Positions 16,159 to 25,593 are shown, counted from the stretch's first letter. The stretch is DNA of 34,938 nucleotides from Bacteroidota bacterium (GCA_013288345.1 JABDCA010000029.1:1-34938); one strand, 5' to 3'. The notes: generated by a model from the sequence alone, not told the origin. Numbers and translations are program-made.

Positions 16159-17406
16159 TTATTTTCTAAATTCAATGAGTGTTATTTCAGGCAACATACC
16201 AACCCTACCAGGGAAGCCTATATGGCCCAAGCCACGGTTAACATAAAGGTGTTGTTTGAGTTGAGTGTAAAGTCCGTGCCAGCGTTCGTAACGCCATTGC
16301 ACCGGGCTCCATTGCCAATCTCCTATACGTATGCCAAATTGCATGCCGTGCGTATGGCCTGCCAGGGCAAGTTGTATATCTGTCTTTCCGGCTACTTCTA
16401 CATCCCAGTGTGATGGGTCGTGTGAAAGCAAAATGCGGAATGGAGTATTCTCGGTTCCTTTTACGGCTAAAGGCAGTTGCCCATACTGAGCAAATGGCGG
16501 TGTGCCCCAGTTCTCTACTCCTATAATTGCAATTTGCTGACCGTTCCTGGTAATGATTCTGTTCTCATTCAACAACAAGTCGAAGCCAGCTTTTCTTTCT
16601 AATTCAGCCAGAGTATTAAGATTAGCAATTTTGGCTTCTTTGCTTTCCCATTTCACGTAGTCGCCATAATCGTGGTTGCCGAGTATTGCGAATTTACCCA
16701 ATGGCGCTTCCAGTTTTTCTAAAATACTTACAAAGCCTCTCAGTTCTTCGGCCACATTATTAACCATATCGCCGGTAAAGAATATAATATCGGGCTTAAG
16801 GTTGTTTATCATATCTACCGCCTTTGCAACTTGATCTTTGTGTTTATAAAAACTGCCAATATGCAAATCAGATATTTGCACAGCCCTTAATCCGTCAAAT
16901 GCATCGGGTAGGGTATCGAACTTTATGGTTTCTTTCAGTACTTTAAAATCGAACCTGCCTACTAAAATGCCACGGACTATAAATACAAACAGGGTAAAAG
17001 CAATTATTGTACCTGCAATAAGCAGCCAGTCCATGTTGAGTCGCAAATTAGTGCTATGTATAAACAAATGATTAAGGCCAATGTAAGCCCCTTGTATAAG
17101 GCCATAAAGCAATACAAATACTGTAAAGAAAAGTTTAGGCAATATGTCTGACATGATAATGCCCATACCCTGAAAGCCATTGTAGGTGCGCAATAAATTT
17201 AGTTTGCGCGAAAAAGAACCCATTATGTAAAACAATATGAGCCCTATTGCTACTGTTTCTGCAATGTAAATGGCCTTGAAAAGCTTCAGGAATGTGAGGA
17301 ATCCCGCATGAGCAAGTAAATGGCTCCAGCCATAATAAGCTCCACCTTCAATAAGTATAAGGAATAGTGGAACCATCAAAAACGTTATAGGTGACCTTCG
17401 ACGCAT
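16159..17406 (-). CDS. Membrane-anchored metallophosphoesterase (calcineurin-like)
   Basis: 415 residues. About four to five N-terminal membrane spans (to residue ~150) precede a calcineurin-like domain: D180-x-H182 in SDLHIGSF, FTGDMVNN, LGNHDYGDY, a His in LSHDPSHW, and LAGHTHGMQFG. These supply the ligands of the two-metal site. The family hydrolyses phosphate esters; some members act on lipid substrates such as UDP-diacylglucosamine, but the substrate here is unknown. The start (ATG 17406) is 34 bases from a divergent lipoprotein gene, so the two share a very short promoter region. Confidence 0.9.
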   Translation of the reverse strand: MRRRSPITFLMVPLFLILIEGGAYYGWSHLLAHAGFLTFLKLFKAIYIAETVAIGLILFYIMGSFSRKLNLLRTYNGFQGMGIIMSDILPKLFFTVFVLLYGLIQGAYIGLNHLFIHSTNLRLNMDWLLIAGTIIAFTLFVFIVRGILVGRFDFKVLKETIKFDTLPDAFDGLRAVQISDLHIGSFYKHKDQVAKAVDMINNLKPDIIFFTGDMVNNVAEELRGFVSILEKLEAPLGKFAILGNHDYGDYVKWESKEAKIANLNTLAELERKAGFDLLLNENRIITRNGQQIAIIGVENWGTPPFAQYGQLPLAVKGTENTPFRILLSHDPSHWDVEVAGKTDIQLALAGHTHGMQFGIRIGDWQWSPVQWRYERWHGLYTQLKQHLYVNRGLGHIGFPGRVGMLPEITLIEFRK

Positions 17407-17415
17407 AAAAATCGT

Positions 17416-17423
17416 TATATTTG
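17416..17423 (+). promoter_or_regulatory. -7 promoter element for the coiled-coil lipoprotein
   Basis: TATATTTG, a full match to TAnnTTTG, lies 17 bases before the ATG at 17441. The -33 region would fall inside the N-terminal codons of the divergent metallophosphoesterase gene. Confidence 0.5.
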
Positions 17424-17440
17424 CAAGATTTTATAAAACT

Positions 17441-18319
17441 ATGAAAAAGACAAACTACATGAGAATCTTAAATATAGTCGTTTTAGCCTGCATTTTACTC
17501 TTTGTTGGCTGTAAAAATGATGATAAGCAGAAAATTAAGGATTTAAGCTACCAGGATTCAGTGCTGGGTTCTAAGAACCATGCCCAGGATTCATCTATAA
17601 TGGCGTATGTTAAATCGTATAATGATATACAAGACAACTTAGATTCTATAAAGGCAAAGGCCAAGTTGCTTACCATTGCTAACAGCGGAGAAGGACTTAG
17701 CCAAAAAGACCAGATAATTGCCGATATGCGTGCCATAGGCGATTTAATGATGAAGAACAAAAAGGAAATTGCCCGTTTGGAGTGGAAATTGAAAAAGGTA
17801 AACGGCAACAATGCCGAACTACAAAAGATGATTGCCCGCCTGAATGAAGAAGTAACTGCTAAAGACGCTGAAATAGCTGCTTTGCAAAGCCAGTTAGCAG
17901 AATCGAATGCTTCGCTGAAGGATGTGATAAACAAGTTTAATGATAGCATGAAGGTTATTACCTCGCAAAAGGAGCAGATAAGCGACATGACTGCTGAAAT
18001 GAACACTGTTTATTATGCAGTAGGTACAGCAAAAGAATTAAAGAAGAATGGAATTATAAAGAAAGAAGGAGCAGTTATTGGACTTGGAGGAGCAGAGGAG
18101 TTGAAAAAAGATTTCAATACTGCGTACTTTACCAAAGCCAATGGCAGCACATTACATAGCCTTCAGCTTTACAGCAAATTTGTTCAGCTAGTTACCGTTC
18201 ACCCAAGCGGTACCTATGTTGTAGGTGGCAGCGACAAAGCTGATTCAATTGTTATTACCGATCAAAAACAATTCTGGAGTCAATCAAAGTATTTAGTAAT
18301 TATTGTAAAACAACACTGA
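17441..18319 (+). CDS. Coiled-coil lipoprotein
   Basis: 292 residues. The N-terminus is a lipoprotein signal with lipobox LLFVGC, so the mature protein starts at Cys24. A long helical coiled coil spans about residues 85-190 (KKEIARLEWKLKKVNGNNAELQKMIARLNEEVTAKDAEIAAL and beyond). A C-terminal globular part of about 100 residues follows (VYYAVGTAKELKKNGIIKKEGAVIGLGG). This layout is common among Bacteroidota lipoproteins of unknown function. Anchored in the inner or outer membrane, facing the periplasm. Followed 22 bp later by a serine hydrolase gene on the same strand. Confidence 0.8.
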   Translation: MKKTNYMRILNIVVLACILLFVGCKNDDKQKIKDLSYQDSVLGSKNHAQDSSIMAYVKSYNDIQDNLDSIKAKAKLLTIANSGEGLSQKDQIIADMRAIGDLMMKNKKEIARLEWKLKKVNGNNAELQKMIARLNEEVTAKDAEIAALQSQLAESNASLKDVINKFNDSMKVITSQKEQISDMTAEMNTVYYAVGTAKELKKNGIIKKEGAVIGLGGAEELKKDFNTAYFTKANGSTLHSLQLYSKFVQLVTVHPSGTYVVGGSDKADSIVITDQKQFWSQSKYLVIIVKQH

Positions 18320-18341
18320 GCTTAATCCTCAAAGCCGGCGT

Positions 18342-19574
18342 ATGGTAAAAAAACATATTTACCCAATAGTACTTACAATAGCGGCAGTTAGTGTAATCTA
18401 CGCCTTTGTGGGCAGCACCACAAGTCAAGGAAAACCAGAAAAACACGAAGGCTTTTCGCCAGATAAACCCAAAGCAATAGCAGTAGCAATGCCTAAGTTG
18501 AAAGACTCAATGGCCTTGAATGCTTCTGAGCAATACGAGTCACATAAAATAGATTCGTTCTTTCATGCACTTTCAAAAAGAGCAAAGTTTAATGGCAATG
18601 TATTGGTGGCACATAGCGGAAAGGTACTTTACAAGGGCTCTTTTGGTGTGTCGAATTATAAAACAAAAGATCAGCTAAGCGATTCTTCTGAGTTTCAGTT
18701 AGGCTCCGTATCGAAGCAGTTTACTGCAGTTGCAGTTATGATGCTTAAAGAACAAGGTAAGCTTGATTACAGCGATAGTATTCAAAAGTTCTACCCTGAT
18801 TTCCCTTATAAAGGCATTACTGTGGGTATGTTACTTGCACACCGTTCGGGCCTGCCAAACTATATGTACTTATGTGGTAATGTATGTAAGGACCAGAAAA
18901 CGCCTATGGATAACCAACAAGTAGTTCAGTTGCTTATCGAACGTCATCCTCCAAAGTATTTCCCGGCTAACCATAAGTTCGAATACAGCAACACCAATTA
19001 TTGCTTGTTAGCTGCAATTACCGAAAAGGTAAGCGGAGTTTCTTTCGGAGAGTTTTTGCGTTACAAAATATTTATGCCACTGGGTATGAACCATACTTAT
19101 ATTTATGATAAAGCCGATACTCTTATACCCAATTGTGTAACAGGCTACAATGCTAATTACAAAAAGGCAGGCTACGACTTCCTTGATGGTGTTACAGGTG
19201 ATAAGGGCATCTATTCTACTACCGATGATGTATTGAAATGGGATCAGGCTTTGTATACTGATAAACTTTTAAAACAATCGACCTTAAAAGAAGCCTTTAC
19301 ACCCCACAGCCGCTGGATGAATGAACATAATTACGGTTATGGATGGAGACTTGTAATATTCGACCACGATACCTTGGTTTATCACGATGGCTGGTGGCAT
19401 GGCTTTAACGCTGCTTTTATGCGCGACATTAAAGGCAAGAATACCATTATTGTATTAAGTAACCACGTTAACTGGTGCATTAACCAAAGCCGCGACCTGC
19501 TTACCATGTTGCGTGAAGAATCGGAAGAGGATGGCGGGACAACTACTGCATCTGTTAGAAGCACAAGGAACTAA
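18342..19574 (+). CDS. Serine hydrolase of the beta-lactamase/class C (AmpC-like) family
   Basis: 410 residues. A hydrophobic N-terminal segment (YPIVLTIAAVSVIYAFVGS) is a signal peptide or anchor. The nucleophile motif is S122-V-S-K125 in LGSVSKQFTA; the second motif is Y215-S-N217 in EYSNTNY; the third is H348-D-G350 or H353-G354 in HDGWWHGFN, replacing the KTG of true beta-lactamases. The family includes peptidases, esterases and D-amino-acid-related hydrolases, so antibiotic resistance should not be assumed. It lies convergently, two bases from the DUF4835 gene end. Confidence 0.85.
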   Translation: MVKKHIYPIVLTIAAVSVIYAFVGSTTSQGKPEKHEGFSPDKPKAIAVAMPKLKDSMALNASEQYESHKIDSFFHALSKRAKFNGNVLVAHSGKVLYKGSFGVSNYKTKDQLSDSSEFQLGSVSKQFTAVAVMMLKEQGKLDYSDSIQKFYPDFPYKGITVGMLLAHRSGLPNYMYLCGNVCKDQKTPMDNQQVVQLLIERHPPKYFPANHKFEYSNTNYCLLAAITEKVSGVSFGEFLRYKIFMPLGMNHTYIYDKADTLIPNCVTGYNANYKKAGYDFLDGVTGDKGIYSTTDDVLKWDQALYTDKLLKQSTLKEAFTPHSRWMNEHNYGYGWRLVIFDHDTLVYHDGWWHGFNAAFMRDIKGKNTIIVLSNHVNWCINQSRDLLTMLREESEEDGGTTTASVRSTRN

Positions 19575-19576
19575 GC

Positions 19577-20491
19577 CTACTGAGCCACTTTTAGCTTGGC
19601 GTATTTATCTATATCGGTTGGGTCAATAGAATTCAGCAAAGAATAAACACTTGATTTTTCATCATTCGGAGCTTCTGAAAAGATATTGGCAATTTCAGTT
19701 GCTTTAGCATTAAAGAATAGAGCAATATTGAAGTTTGCCGGTTTATCATTATACACTTGTTGTACAAGATTCAAGGCATCTAATACTTCTGCACGGCCTT
19801 TTTCAGGAGTAGTATACATTACATCGAGCCCAAGGCGATGATACTCATACATGGCTCTGCGCAATGGTGCAAAATAGGTTTCATCTAATAAATTAGTAAT
19901 TAATGCATAGCGTGTTTGGTCACCGTCTAATGGGTTCCAGCCCTTTTCTCCTGAGTTTTGCGCATTAGTAGTTATGGTTTGTGCCTTCAGGAAATAAGCT
20001 GTTCCTCCGTTCAAAGAAAATGAATCGTAGTCGTTGCCGATAATTATATAAGCGTAGTAAGAAAGAAGTGAGGTGATATTATCGGAATAGGCATTAATGT
20101 TGAATATAATGGGCTGGTTCAAATTGTAAACAATGTGGACAAAATTATCCTGATAGTTGAACATCGCAGAATTTAACGAAGATTTGTACACCGGCCTGCG
20201 CGCCTGCACTTGCAGTGTTGCATTAAAATCGCCGGGAGCATTTTCGGCAGTCATATTAAAATACAGCGTACAATCTATTTTTTCCTGGTTACCAAAATTG
20301 TCGTTTGTGAATTTGGTGTTATTCATAAACTGGGTAATGGCACCTTTCAGGTTTGTAAAAAGCAATTGGGCTGCTGCATCCTGTATTTGTGGCGATACAA
20401 TGTCTACCGTGCAGTTAAGCTCTTGCGCCATGCTTACAGTAGGCGCAAGCAAAAGTATAAGTGAAATATGAAAAACTACTTTTTTAAACAC
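19577..20491 (-). CDS. DUF4835 family exported protein
   Basis: 304 residues from a GTG at 20491. Signal peptide (VVFHISLILLLAPTVSMAQ), then ELNCTVDIVSPQIQD, the opening typical of DUF4835, followed by a beta-rich middle and a helical C-terminus (RRAMYEYHRLGLDVMY). The domain is conserved next to coaBC in many Bacteroidota and its role is not known. It overlaps the end of coaBC by 16 bases and is the last gene of the bamD operon. Probably periplasmic. Confidence 0.85.
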   Translation of the reverse strand: MFKKVVFHISLILLLAPTVSMAQELNCTVDIVSPQIQDAAAQLLFTNLKGAITQFMNNTKFTNDNFGNQEKIDCTLYFNMTAENAPGDFNATLQVQARRPVYKSSLNSAMFNYQDNFVHIVYNLNQPIIFNINAYSDNITSLLSYYAYIIIGNDYDSFSLNGGTAYFLKAQTITTNAQNSGEKGWNPLDGDQTRYALITNLLDETYFAPLRRAMYEYHRLGLDVMYTTPEKGRAEVLDALNLVQQVYNDKPANFNIALFFNAKATEIANIFSEAPNDEKSSVYSLLNSIDPTDIDKYAKLKVAQ

Positions 20492-21699
20492 GATACAATA
20501 TAGGTTACAATATCTTTAGCTACTTCTGTCTTAGGCTTTAACGCAAAATCGAGGGCTTTATTACGCTTGTCAATTATAGTAATTTTGTTTGTATCGCCAC
20601 CTGGGCCTGCGCCTTTGTCGCGGGCAGAGTTCAACACTATGGCATCAAGGTTCTTGCGTTTTAGTTTCTCTGTGGCATTCTTCCGTTCATTATTTGTCTC
20701 GAGTGCAAAGCCAATAAGCAGTTGCCCTGCTTTTTTCTTTTTACCTAATTCGGTTAATATATCTGGGGTATGGCCAAGTTTCAATGTCAGCCCTGCATCC
20801 GATTTCTTTATCTTTTCAGTTGCTTTGGTAATAGGTCTAAAATCAGCCACTGCTGCCGACATTACTGTTATATCTGCTTTGGCAAATTCTTTTATACAGG
20901 CATCGTGCATCTCTTGCGCGCTTGTTACAGCAATTAATTTAATGCCTGTGTTAAAAATTGTAACATGAATGGGTCCATGCACCAAGGTAACTATTGCACC
21001 CTGACTGGCAAGCCTTTCGGCAATTGCAATACCCATTTTACCGGAGGAAAAATTACCTATGAAACGAACAGGATCAATAGCTTCGTATGTGGGCCCGGCT
21101 GTAACTAAAACCTTTTTACCTGCTAAAGGGAGGGTGTTTTTATTGTTTTTTTTTTGAGCGAAAGCATCCTTATTAGAAAGGAAAGCTATGATGTGCTCCG
21201 GTTCAGCCATTCTGCCCTCGCCATACAGGCCACTTGCAAGTTCTCCGTCTTCAGCAGGAATAATAATATTCTTAAAAGATTTTAGCTTTTCAAGATTTGC
21301 TTTGGTTGCCGGGTGTATGTACATCTCCCTATCCATAGCAGGGGCAACATACACAGGGCACGAGGCTGATAAATAGGTCGCCAGTAAAAGATTATCGCAA
21401 AAGCCATTTGCCATTTTAGCAATGGTCTTGGCCGATGCAGGAGCAATGAGTATCAGGTCAGCCCAATTGGCTAATTCCACATGGTTGTTCCATGTGCCAT
21501 CGGCCGAACTGAATTCGCAATAAACAGGATTTTTTGAAAGGGTAGAGTAGGTGAGTGGAGCAACAAAATCTTTAGCTGCGGGGGTCATTATAACCTTAAC
21601 CTGTGCACCTGCCTTAACAAGCAAACGAACAAGCATAGCAGCCTTATAAGCAGCTATGCTTCCGGTAACACCCAGTAAAATTTTTTTACCCTGTAACAC
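20476..21699 (-). CDS. coaBC: Bifunctional phosphopantothenoylcysteine decarboxylase/synthetase
   Basis: 407 residues from a GTG at 21699. The N-terminal CoaC flavodoxin-like decarboxylase has ILLGVTGSIAAYKA and the catalytic H73 in WNNHVELANWADL, with APAMDREM in place of PXMNXXM. The C-terminal CoaB synthetase begins near residue 190 with KVLVTAGPTYEAIDPVRFIG and FSSGKMG. It joins cysteine to 4-phosphopantothenate and decarboxylates the product, on the route to coenzyme A. It follows the omega gene by 15 bases, an order conserved in Bacteroidota. Confidence 0.95.
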   Translation of the reverse strand: MLQGKKILLGVTGSIAAYKAAMLVRLLVKAGAQVKVIMTPAAKDFVAPLTYSTLSKNPVYCEFSSADGTWNNHVELANWADLILIAPASAKTIAKMANGFCDNLLLATYLSASCPVYVAPAMDREMYIHPATKANLEKLKSFKNIIIPAEDGELASGLYGEGRMAEPEHIIAFLSNKDAFAQKKNNKNTLPLAGKKVLVTAGPTYEAIDPVRFIGNFSSGKMGIAIAERLASQGAIVTLVHGPIHVTIFNTGIKLIAVTSAQEMHDACIKEFAKADITVMSAAVADFRPITKATEKIKKSDAGLTLKLGHTPDILTELGKKKKAGQLLIGFALETNNERKNATEKLKRKNLDAIVLNSARDKGAGPGGDTNKITIIDKRNKALDFALKPKTEVAKDIVTYIVSCLKK

Positions 21700-21714
21700 A
21701 GCAGGGATTATTGA

Positions 21715-22050
21715 TTAAAGAGTTTCTTCCTTCTTGTCATCAGCCATACGGTAGTAAACTTTACCGTCGATGAATTCCTGGGCCGCAATAGAAGCAGGCT
21801 TAGGAAGGCGCTCGTACATCTTTGATATTTCTATCTGTTCAACGTTTTCGTAAACTTCTTCCAGTGTATCGGTCTTCGATGAAAACTCTTCAAGTTTGCC
21901 ATCAAGTTCTTCTTTCATTTCAGCACTAATTTGGTGTGCTCTTTTAGCAATGATAGAAATGGTTTCGTAAATATTGCCGGTCTGAGCTTCCATTTTCCTT
22001 ACATCTCTTGTAATGGTTGATGCCGGTGCGTTACTTTTTTTGAAGTCCAT
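21715..22050 (-). CDS. rpoZ: RNA polymerase omega subunit family protein
   Basis: 111 residues. The stretch GNIYETISIIAKRAHQIS, then a charged acidic linker and PKPASIAAQEFIDGKVYYRM, is the Bacteroidota form of the Rpb6/omega fold: helix, linker, and a conserved AAQEF motif. Omega binds and stabilises the beta' subunit of RNA polymerase. The gene lies between bamD and coaBC, its usual place in the phylum. N-terminal residues 1-20 are longer than in proteobacterial omega. Confidence 0.85.
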   Translation of the reverse strand: MDFKKSNAPASTITRDVRKMEAQTGNIYETISIIAKRAHQISAEMKEELDGKLEEFSSKTDTLEEVYENVEQIEISKMYERLPKPASIAAQEFIDGKVYYRMADDKKEETL

Positions 22051-22071
22051 GTTTATTTGGTATTAAGATTT

Positions 22072-22884
22072 TTATGAATTTTTCTGTTGGTTCATTGCAC
22101 TATTATACAAACTTTCAGCCTCTTTTAAATAATCGCTCTTTGGGTAATTGTCCACAAATTTAAGATAATCTTCGATAACTTTCTGTAATCTGGCCTTCTT
22201 TTGCCATTCTACGCTGTTTGATGCAAACAAATAATCGCACTTAATGATGAGAAAATATGACTCTTCGTTGTACTTGCTGTTAGGGTATGAACTAACATAA
22301 TTGGTAAGTGCGGTGCTTGCAGAGTGGTAGTATTCAGTGATATAGTAGCCTTTTGCAATTTCAAAGTACTTCTTTTCCAGCTTATTCCTGAGTAAGTCAA
22401 TGTACTTGTTACACTCTTTTATTTTATCGCTGTTTGGGTAATCATCTACAAAGGTCTGGAAGGCTTCAATGGCCTTTTTAGTGTCAGTTTGGTCAAGGCT
22501 ATAGGTTGGTGATAGCAAATATTCGCAAAAAGCCTTCATAAATTCACATTCTTCAGCCCTTGGTGTGTGCGTGTAGGTATGGAAGTAGGTATTGAAGTAG
22601 AAGCCTGCCATTACATAATCACCAACGTAGTAGTTGCTGTAAGCATAGTAATACGATATATCCTGGGCCTTTTCGGTACCGCGGTAAATGCTTAAAAGCT
22701 GTTCGAATAACTGAAGAGCCTTAATATAGTCGGCAGTTTTGTAGTACTTAAGGGCAGCATCGTATTTAGCCTGTGCATCGCCGCTCTTCTGAATTTTGTT
22801 GTATTCGCCACCACACGATGAGAATAATAACCCGGTCGCTACAGCTAAAACAATAAAAATATGTTTAAAATATCTTACCATCAT
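22072..22884 (-). CDS. bamD: Outer membrane protein assembly factor BamD
   Basis: 270 residues. A lipoprotein signal ends in LLFSSC with Cys24, then TPR repeats typical of BamD run through the protein (YDAALKYYKTADYIKALQLFEQLLSIY, FMKAFCEYLLSPTYSLDQTDTKKAIEAFQTFVDDYP). BamD is the essential lipoprotein partner of BamA for inserting beta-barrels into the outer membrane. Two successive ATG codons (22884 and 22881) are possible starts. It leads the operon bamD-rpoZ-coaBC-DUF4835. Confidence 0.92.
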   Translation of the reverse strand: MMVRYFKHIFIVLAVATGLLFSSCGGEYNKIQKSGDAQAKYDAALKYYKTADYIKALQLFEQLLSIYRGTEKAQDISYYYAYSNYYVGDYVMAGFYFNTYFHTYTHTPRAEECEFMKAFCEYLLSPTYSLDQTDTKKAIEAFQTFVDDYPNSDKIKECNKYIDLLRNKLEKKYFEIAKGYYITEYYHSASTALTNYVSSYPNSKYNEESYFLIIKCDYLFASNSVEWQKKARLQKVIEDYLKFVDNYPKSDYLKEAESLYNSAMNQQKNS

Positions 22885-22898
22885 TTTTTTGAGACTTG

Positions 22899-22906
22899 CA
22901 AAGGTA
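22899..22906 (-). promoter_or_regulatory. -7 promoter element for the bamD operon
   Basis: The minus strand reads TACCTTTG, a full match to TAnnTTTG, 14 bases upstream of the ATG at 22884. The implied leader is very short, under 10 bases. The remainder of this 118-bp gap shows nothing else. Confidence 0.5.
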
Positions 22907-23002
22907 CAAAATTTATTGAAACACCTCCTGGCTTAATTATATCAGGTTATAACTCGGTTTTGCCCTGAAAATTGTATGTGCTGTGATAGTAGTTTTAATA
23001 TC

Positions 23003-23524
23003 CTAATTAACCTTTGCTGCAAGGGTGAGCAACGATTTTGAGATCAAAAGTCCATTATACTCAATATATTCCTTATTCAGTTCGAATTTGGTTTTGTAGT
23101 CATCATCTTCATCAAGGTACACACTTATTGATGCTCCTTTTTTGCTAAAGCCTTCTTTATCGCATATCAGCAAAATGTGTTTGCCTTTAAACTGTTCGCT
23201 TATCTTTTTAATATTTCCACTTTGCGAAGGGGCAATGAACAATATGCTGCAGTTAGTCGCATCATCTAACGACGTAAGTGTTTTAACTGCAATATTTTTT
23301 GCTCCAACGTGTTTGCCAATTACGGTCTTCTTTAATTCATCCGATAAAGGTGTATTTCCGTAAACACCAATAACAAACTCAGTGCTGTTATCATTCTTTG
23401 GCCATTCTATGTACTGGGTAAAATTATATACATACATAGCTGCCATCTTGTAATTAAGCGTTTGTGCACGCATAGTTACAGATGTAAGTAAAACAGTAAT
23501 TAATATGATGGCTCCCTTTCTCAT
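23003..23524 (-). CDS. YfiR family periplasmic protein
   Basis: 173 residues with a signal peptide (IILITVLLTSVTMRAQ). The motif LNYKMAAMYVYNFTQYIEWP is the YfiR/DUF4154 opening, and GVYGNTPLSDEL, CSILFIAPSQSGNI and KHILLICDKEGFSKKGASIS follow the family pattern. YfiR in Pseudomonas is a periplasmic repressor of a diguanylate cyclase; in Bacteroidota such genes commonly sit next to a TonB-dependent receptor. ATG 23524 overlaps the stop of the receptor gene (ATGA), so it is the second gene of a coupled pair. Confidence 0.85.
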   Translation of the reverse strand: MRKGAIILITVLLTSVTMRAQTLNYKMAAMYVYNFTQYIEWPKNDNSTEFVIGVYGNTPLSDELKKTVIGKHVGAKNIAVKTLTSLDDATNCSILFIAPSQSGNIKKISEQFKGKHILLICDKEGFSKKGASISVYLDEDDDYKTKFELNKEYIEYNGLLISKSLLTLAAKVN

Positions 23525-25593
23525 TTCTTGAAATTTAAAGAGTAGGTTAAGCGTATCTCATATTCGCGCGATATAGAAGGAAGCGGTGCATGGCTACCGT
23601 TATAAGGCTGTATAAACTCGTAATCGGCATTAAATATGTTGTAACAGCCAATACCCGCTCGCAGCCTGCCTATTTTATATTGTATGAAAATGTTGGCAAG
23701 TGTAGTAGGTGAGAATTTTTTTACATAAGCGCCCGTATCTCCATATACATAGCCATATCGGTTACCAAACCAGGATACAGTTGGAGTAATACTTAACGCT
23801 GGTGTTGCATTATAGCTAACCGATAAATTCACTTTATTGGCAGCAAAACCCAATGTCATATCATTGTTTCCCGGTACCTGGTAAGCTGGTACTACTGTTT
23901 TGCCGGCAGTAGTGTAATACGAATAGTTTACATCTACATAGCCCCAGGTGTCTTTTATCTTATAATCGAATTCTGCACCACGTGTACCTTGTTTCGGGAA
24001 GTTATCATACCCTTCATAATTACCAGATGTATTTTTTGATGTATCAACATAATACACAATTGGGTTTTGAGTGGTAATATCGAAGAAGTTAACGGTACAG
24101 AACATATTCGACCCGATTTCTTTGCCAATTTCTAATTCTATAACAGTAGTGTATTCCGGTTTTATAGTGCCATTAAGGCTTAGGTCTATATTCTCTATAC
24201 CCGGTGCACGGAACGAATTACTGTAAAGCAATTTGAAATTCCATGAGTTGATCTTTCGCATAATACCAAGCCGAGGTACAAACGAAGAACCATAAGCTGA
24301 GTTGTCATCGTATCTTGCCCCAAGCATAAGGCTGGCTATATGGTATCGGAACAATACCTGTGCATATCCTGCAGCATTGCTATAGCCAAAATTATTCTTC
24401 CCATTACTGAAGAATTGCGTGTCCATTCCGCCCAAAGTAGCATAGTTGTAATAAAACTCGGTACCGGCAACAACGTTTATTTTTTTAGTAACATCATATA
24501 ACATAGTAAGGCTGCCACGGTACTGTTGTGCTGTTTTATCGTAAATGGTATAGGAAGAATCGGCAGGGGCTACTATCCCGTTAAAATTCCATGGTTTTTG
24601 GTTCTTGTAATTCAGTAATGGAGTCAGGGTTATTTTATCACTCAGTTTCCAATCGTACTTTAACTCGGCATATTCCGAAATAAAGTTGTTCGGATAAGCC
24701 TGGGTGGTAACTGGGCCATAGTTATCGCGGGTTGTTGTCTGGTAGTTATCATAAATACCCCGAAAGCTAAGTCCTTTGTAGTGTATGCCTAAATTAAGGT
24801 TAGTAGGGTCGAGGTTTGCATTACCGATCATGGAATAGCTATTGCCACTAAGATCGGTATAGGTATTATCGCTTCGGTTGGCTTGCCCAATAAAGCCAGA
24901 AAGGCTATAGCTGAAGTCTTTTATTTTATCTCCTATAGAAAGGCTCAGATCTCTATAGCCTAATGCTCTTGCTGTTTGTCCGTAGCTTGCCGTAGCAGTT
25001 AGGCCTTTAATGTCCTCTCCATCTTTGGTTATAATGCTTATTACGCCATACTCTGCAAAACCACCATAAATAGCAGAGCCGGGGCCACGTATAATCTCAA
25101 TGCGCTTTATCTGACTTACATCAAAATGATTGCCGAATTGTAATGAAGAATACAATAGTTCGTTCATTTCCTGTCCGTCGAGCAGCAATAATACTTTGCC
25201 TTCTTCGGCCCAGTTACCCCGCATACCAATACTTACATTGCCCTGCACATCTACTGCAAAATCAATACCCGGTACAAGGCGCAGCACATCAATCAGGTCA
25301 CGTGCGCCTGATTTTTCAATTTCATCTTGTGTTATAAGTGTAACTACACTGGGCGATTTGCGCTGTGAGAGTGATTTTTTTGATGCAACCCCTATACGTG
25401 AATTGATCATAGACTCCATTTCGCTCGATACTCCCGATTCCTGTATTTTCAGTAATTGCTCGAGGGTCATATTGGAAATAGAGGCAGAGTCAATAGGAAT
25501 GTGAGTAGAATCTTGCTGGGCGACAAGCCATAGCGGAGAACCTATAAGGAGGAAAATAAAAACCGAAATGGCTCTATGGAGGAGGTTTTTCAT
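23521..25593 (-). CDS. TonB-dependent receptor
   Basis: 690 residues from the ATG at 25593 (an upstream TTG codon is less likely). Signal peptide, then a plug domain (SPSVVTLITQDEIEKSGARDLIDVLRLVPGIDF, RIEIIRGPGSAIYGGFAEYGVISIITKDG) and a 22-strand-type barrel ending YEIRLTYSLNF. The TonB box is not evident. The 60-residue stretch before the plug (MTLEQLLKIQESGVSSEMES) matches receptors often paired with YfiR. It takes up a ligand across the outer membrane using TonB energy; the ligand is unknown. Overlaps the YfiR gene by four bases. Confidence 0.92.
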   Translation of the reverse strand: MKNLLHRAISVFIFLLIGSPLWLVAQQDSTHIPIDSASISNMTLEQLLKIQESGVSSEMESMINSRIGVASKKSLSQRKSPSVVTLITQDEIEKSGARDLIDVLRLVPGIDFAVDVQGNVSIGMRGNWAEEGKVLLLLDGQEMNELLYSSLQFGNHFDVSQIKRIEIIRGPGSAIYGGFAEYGVISIITKDGEDIKGLTATASYGQTARALGYRDLSLSIGDKIKDFSYSLSGFIGQANRSDNTYTDLSGNSYSMIGNANLDPTNLNLGIHYKGLSFRGIYDNYQTTTRDNYGPVTTQAYPNNFISEYAELKYDWKLSDKITLTPLLNYKNQKPWNFNGIVAPADSSYTIYDKTAQQYRGSLTMLYDVTKKINVVAGTEFYYNYATLGGMDTQFFSNGKNNFGYSNAAGYAQVLFRYHIASLMLGARYDDNSAYGSSFVPRLGIMRKINSWNFKLLYSNSFRAPGIENIDLSLNGTIKPEYTTVIELEIGKEIGSNMFCTVNFFDITTQNPIVYYVDTSKNTSGNYEGYDNFPKQGTRGAEFDYKIKDTWGYVDVNYSYYTTAGKTVVPAYQVPGNNDMTLGFAANKVNLSVSYNATPALSITPTVSWFGNRYGYVYGDTGAYVKKFSPTTLANIFIQYKIGRLRAGIGCYNIFNADYEFIQPYNGSHAPLPSISREYEIRLTYSLNFKK

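Noticed and set aside
18342-19574. Antibiotic-resistance beta-lactamase
   Set aside because: The third motif is HDG/HG rather than KTG and the family is broad; resistance cannot be inferred.
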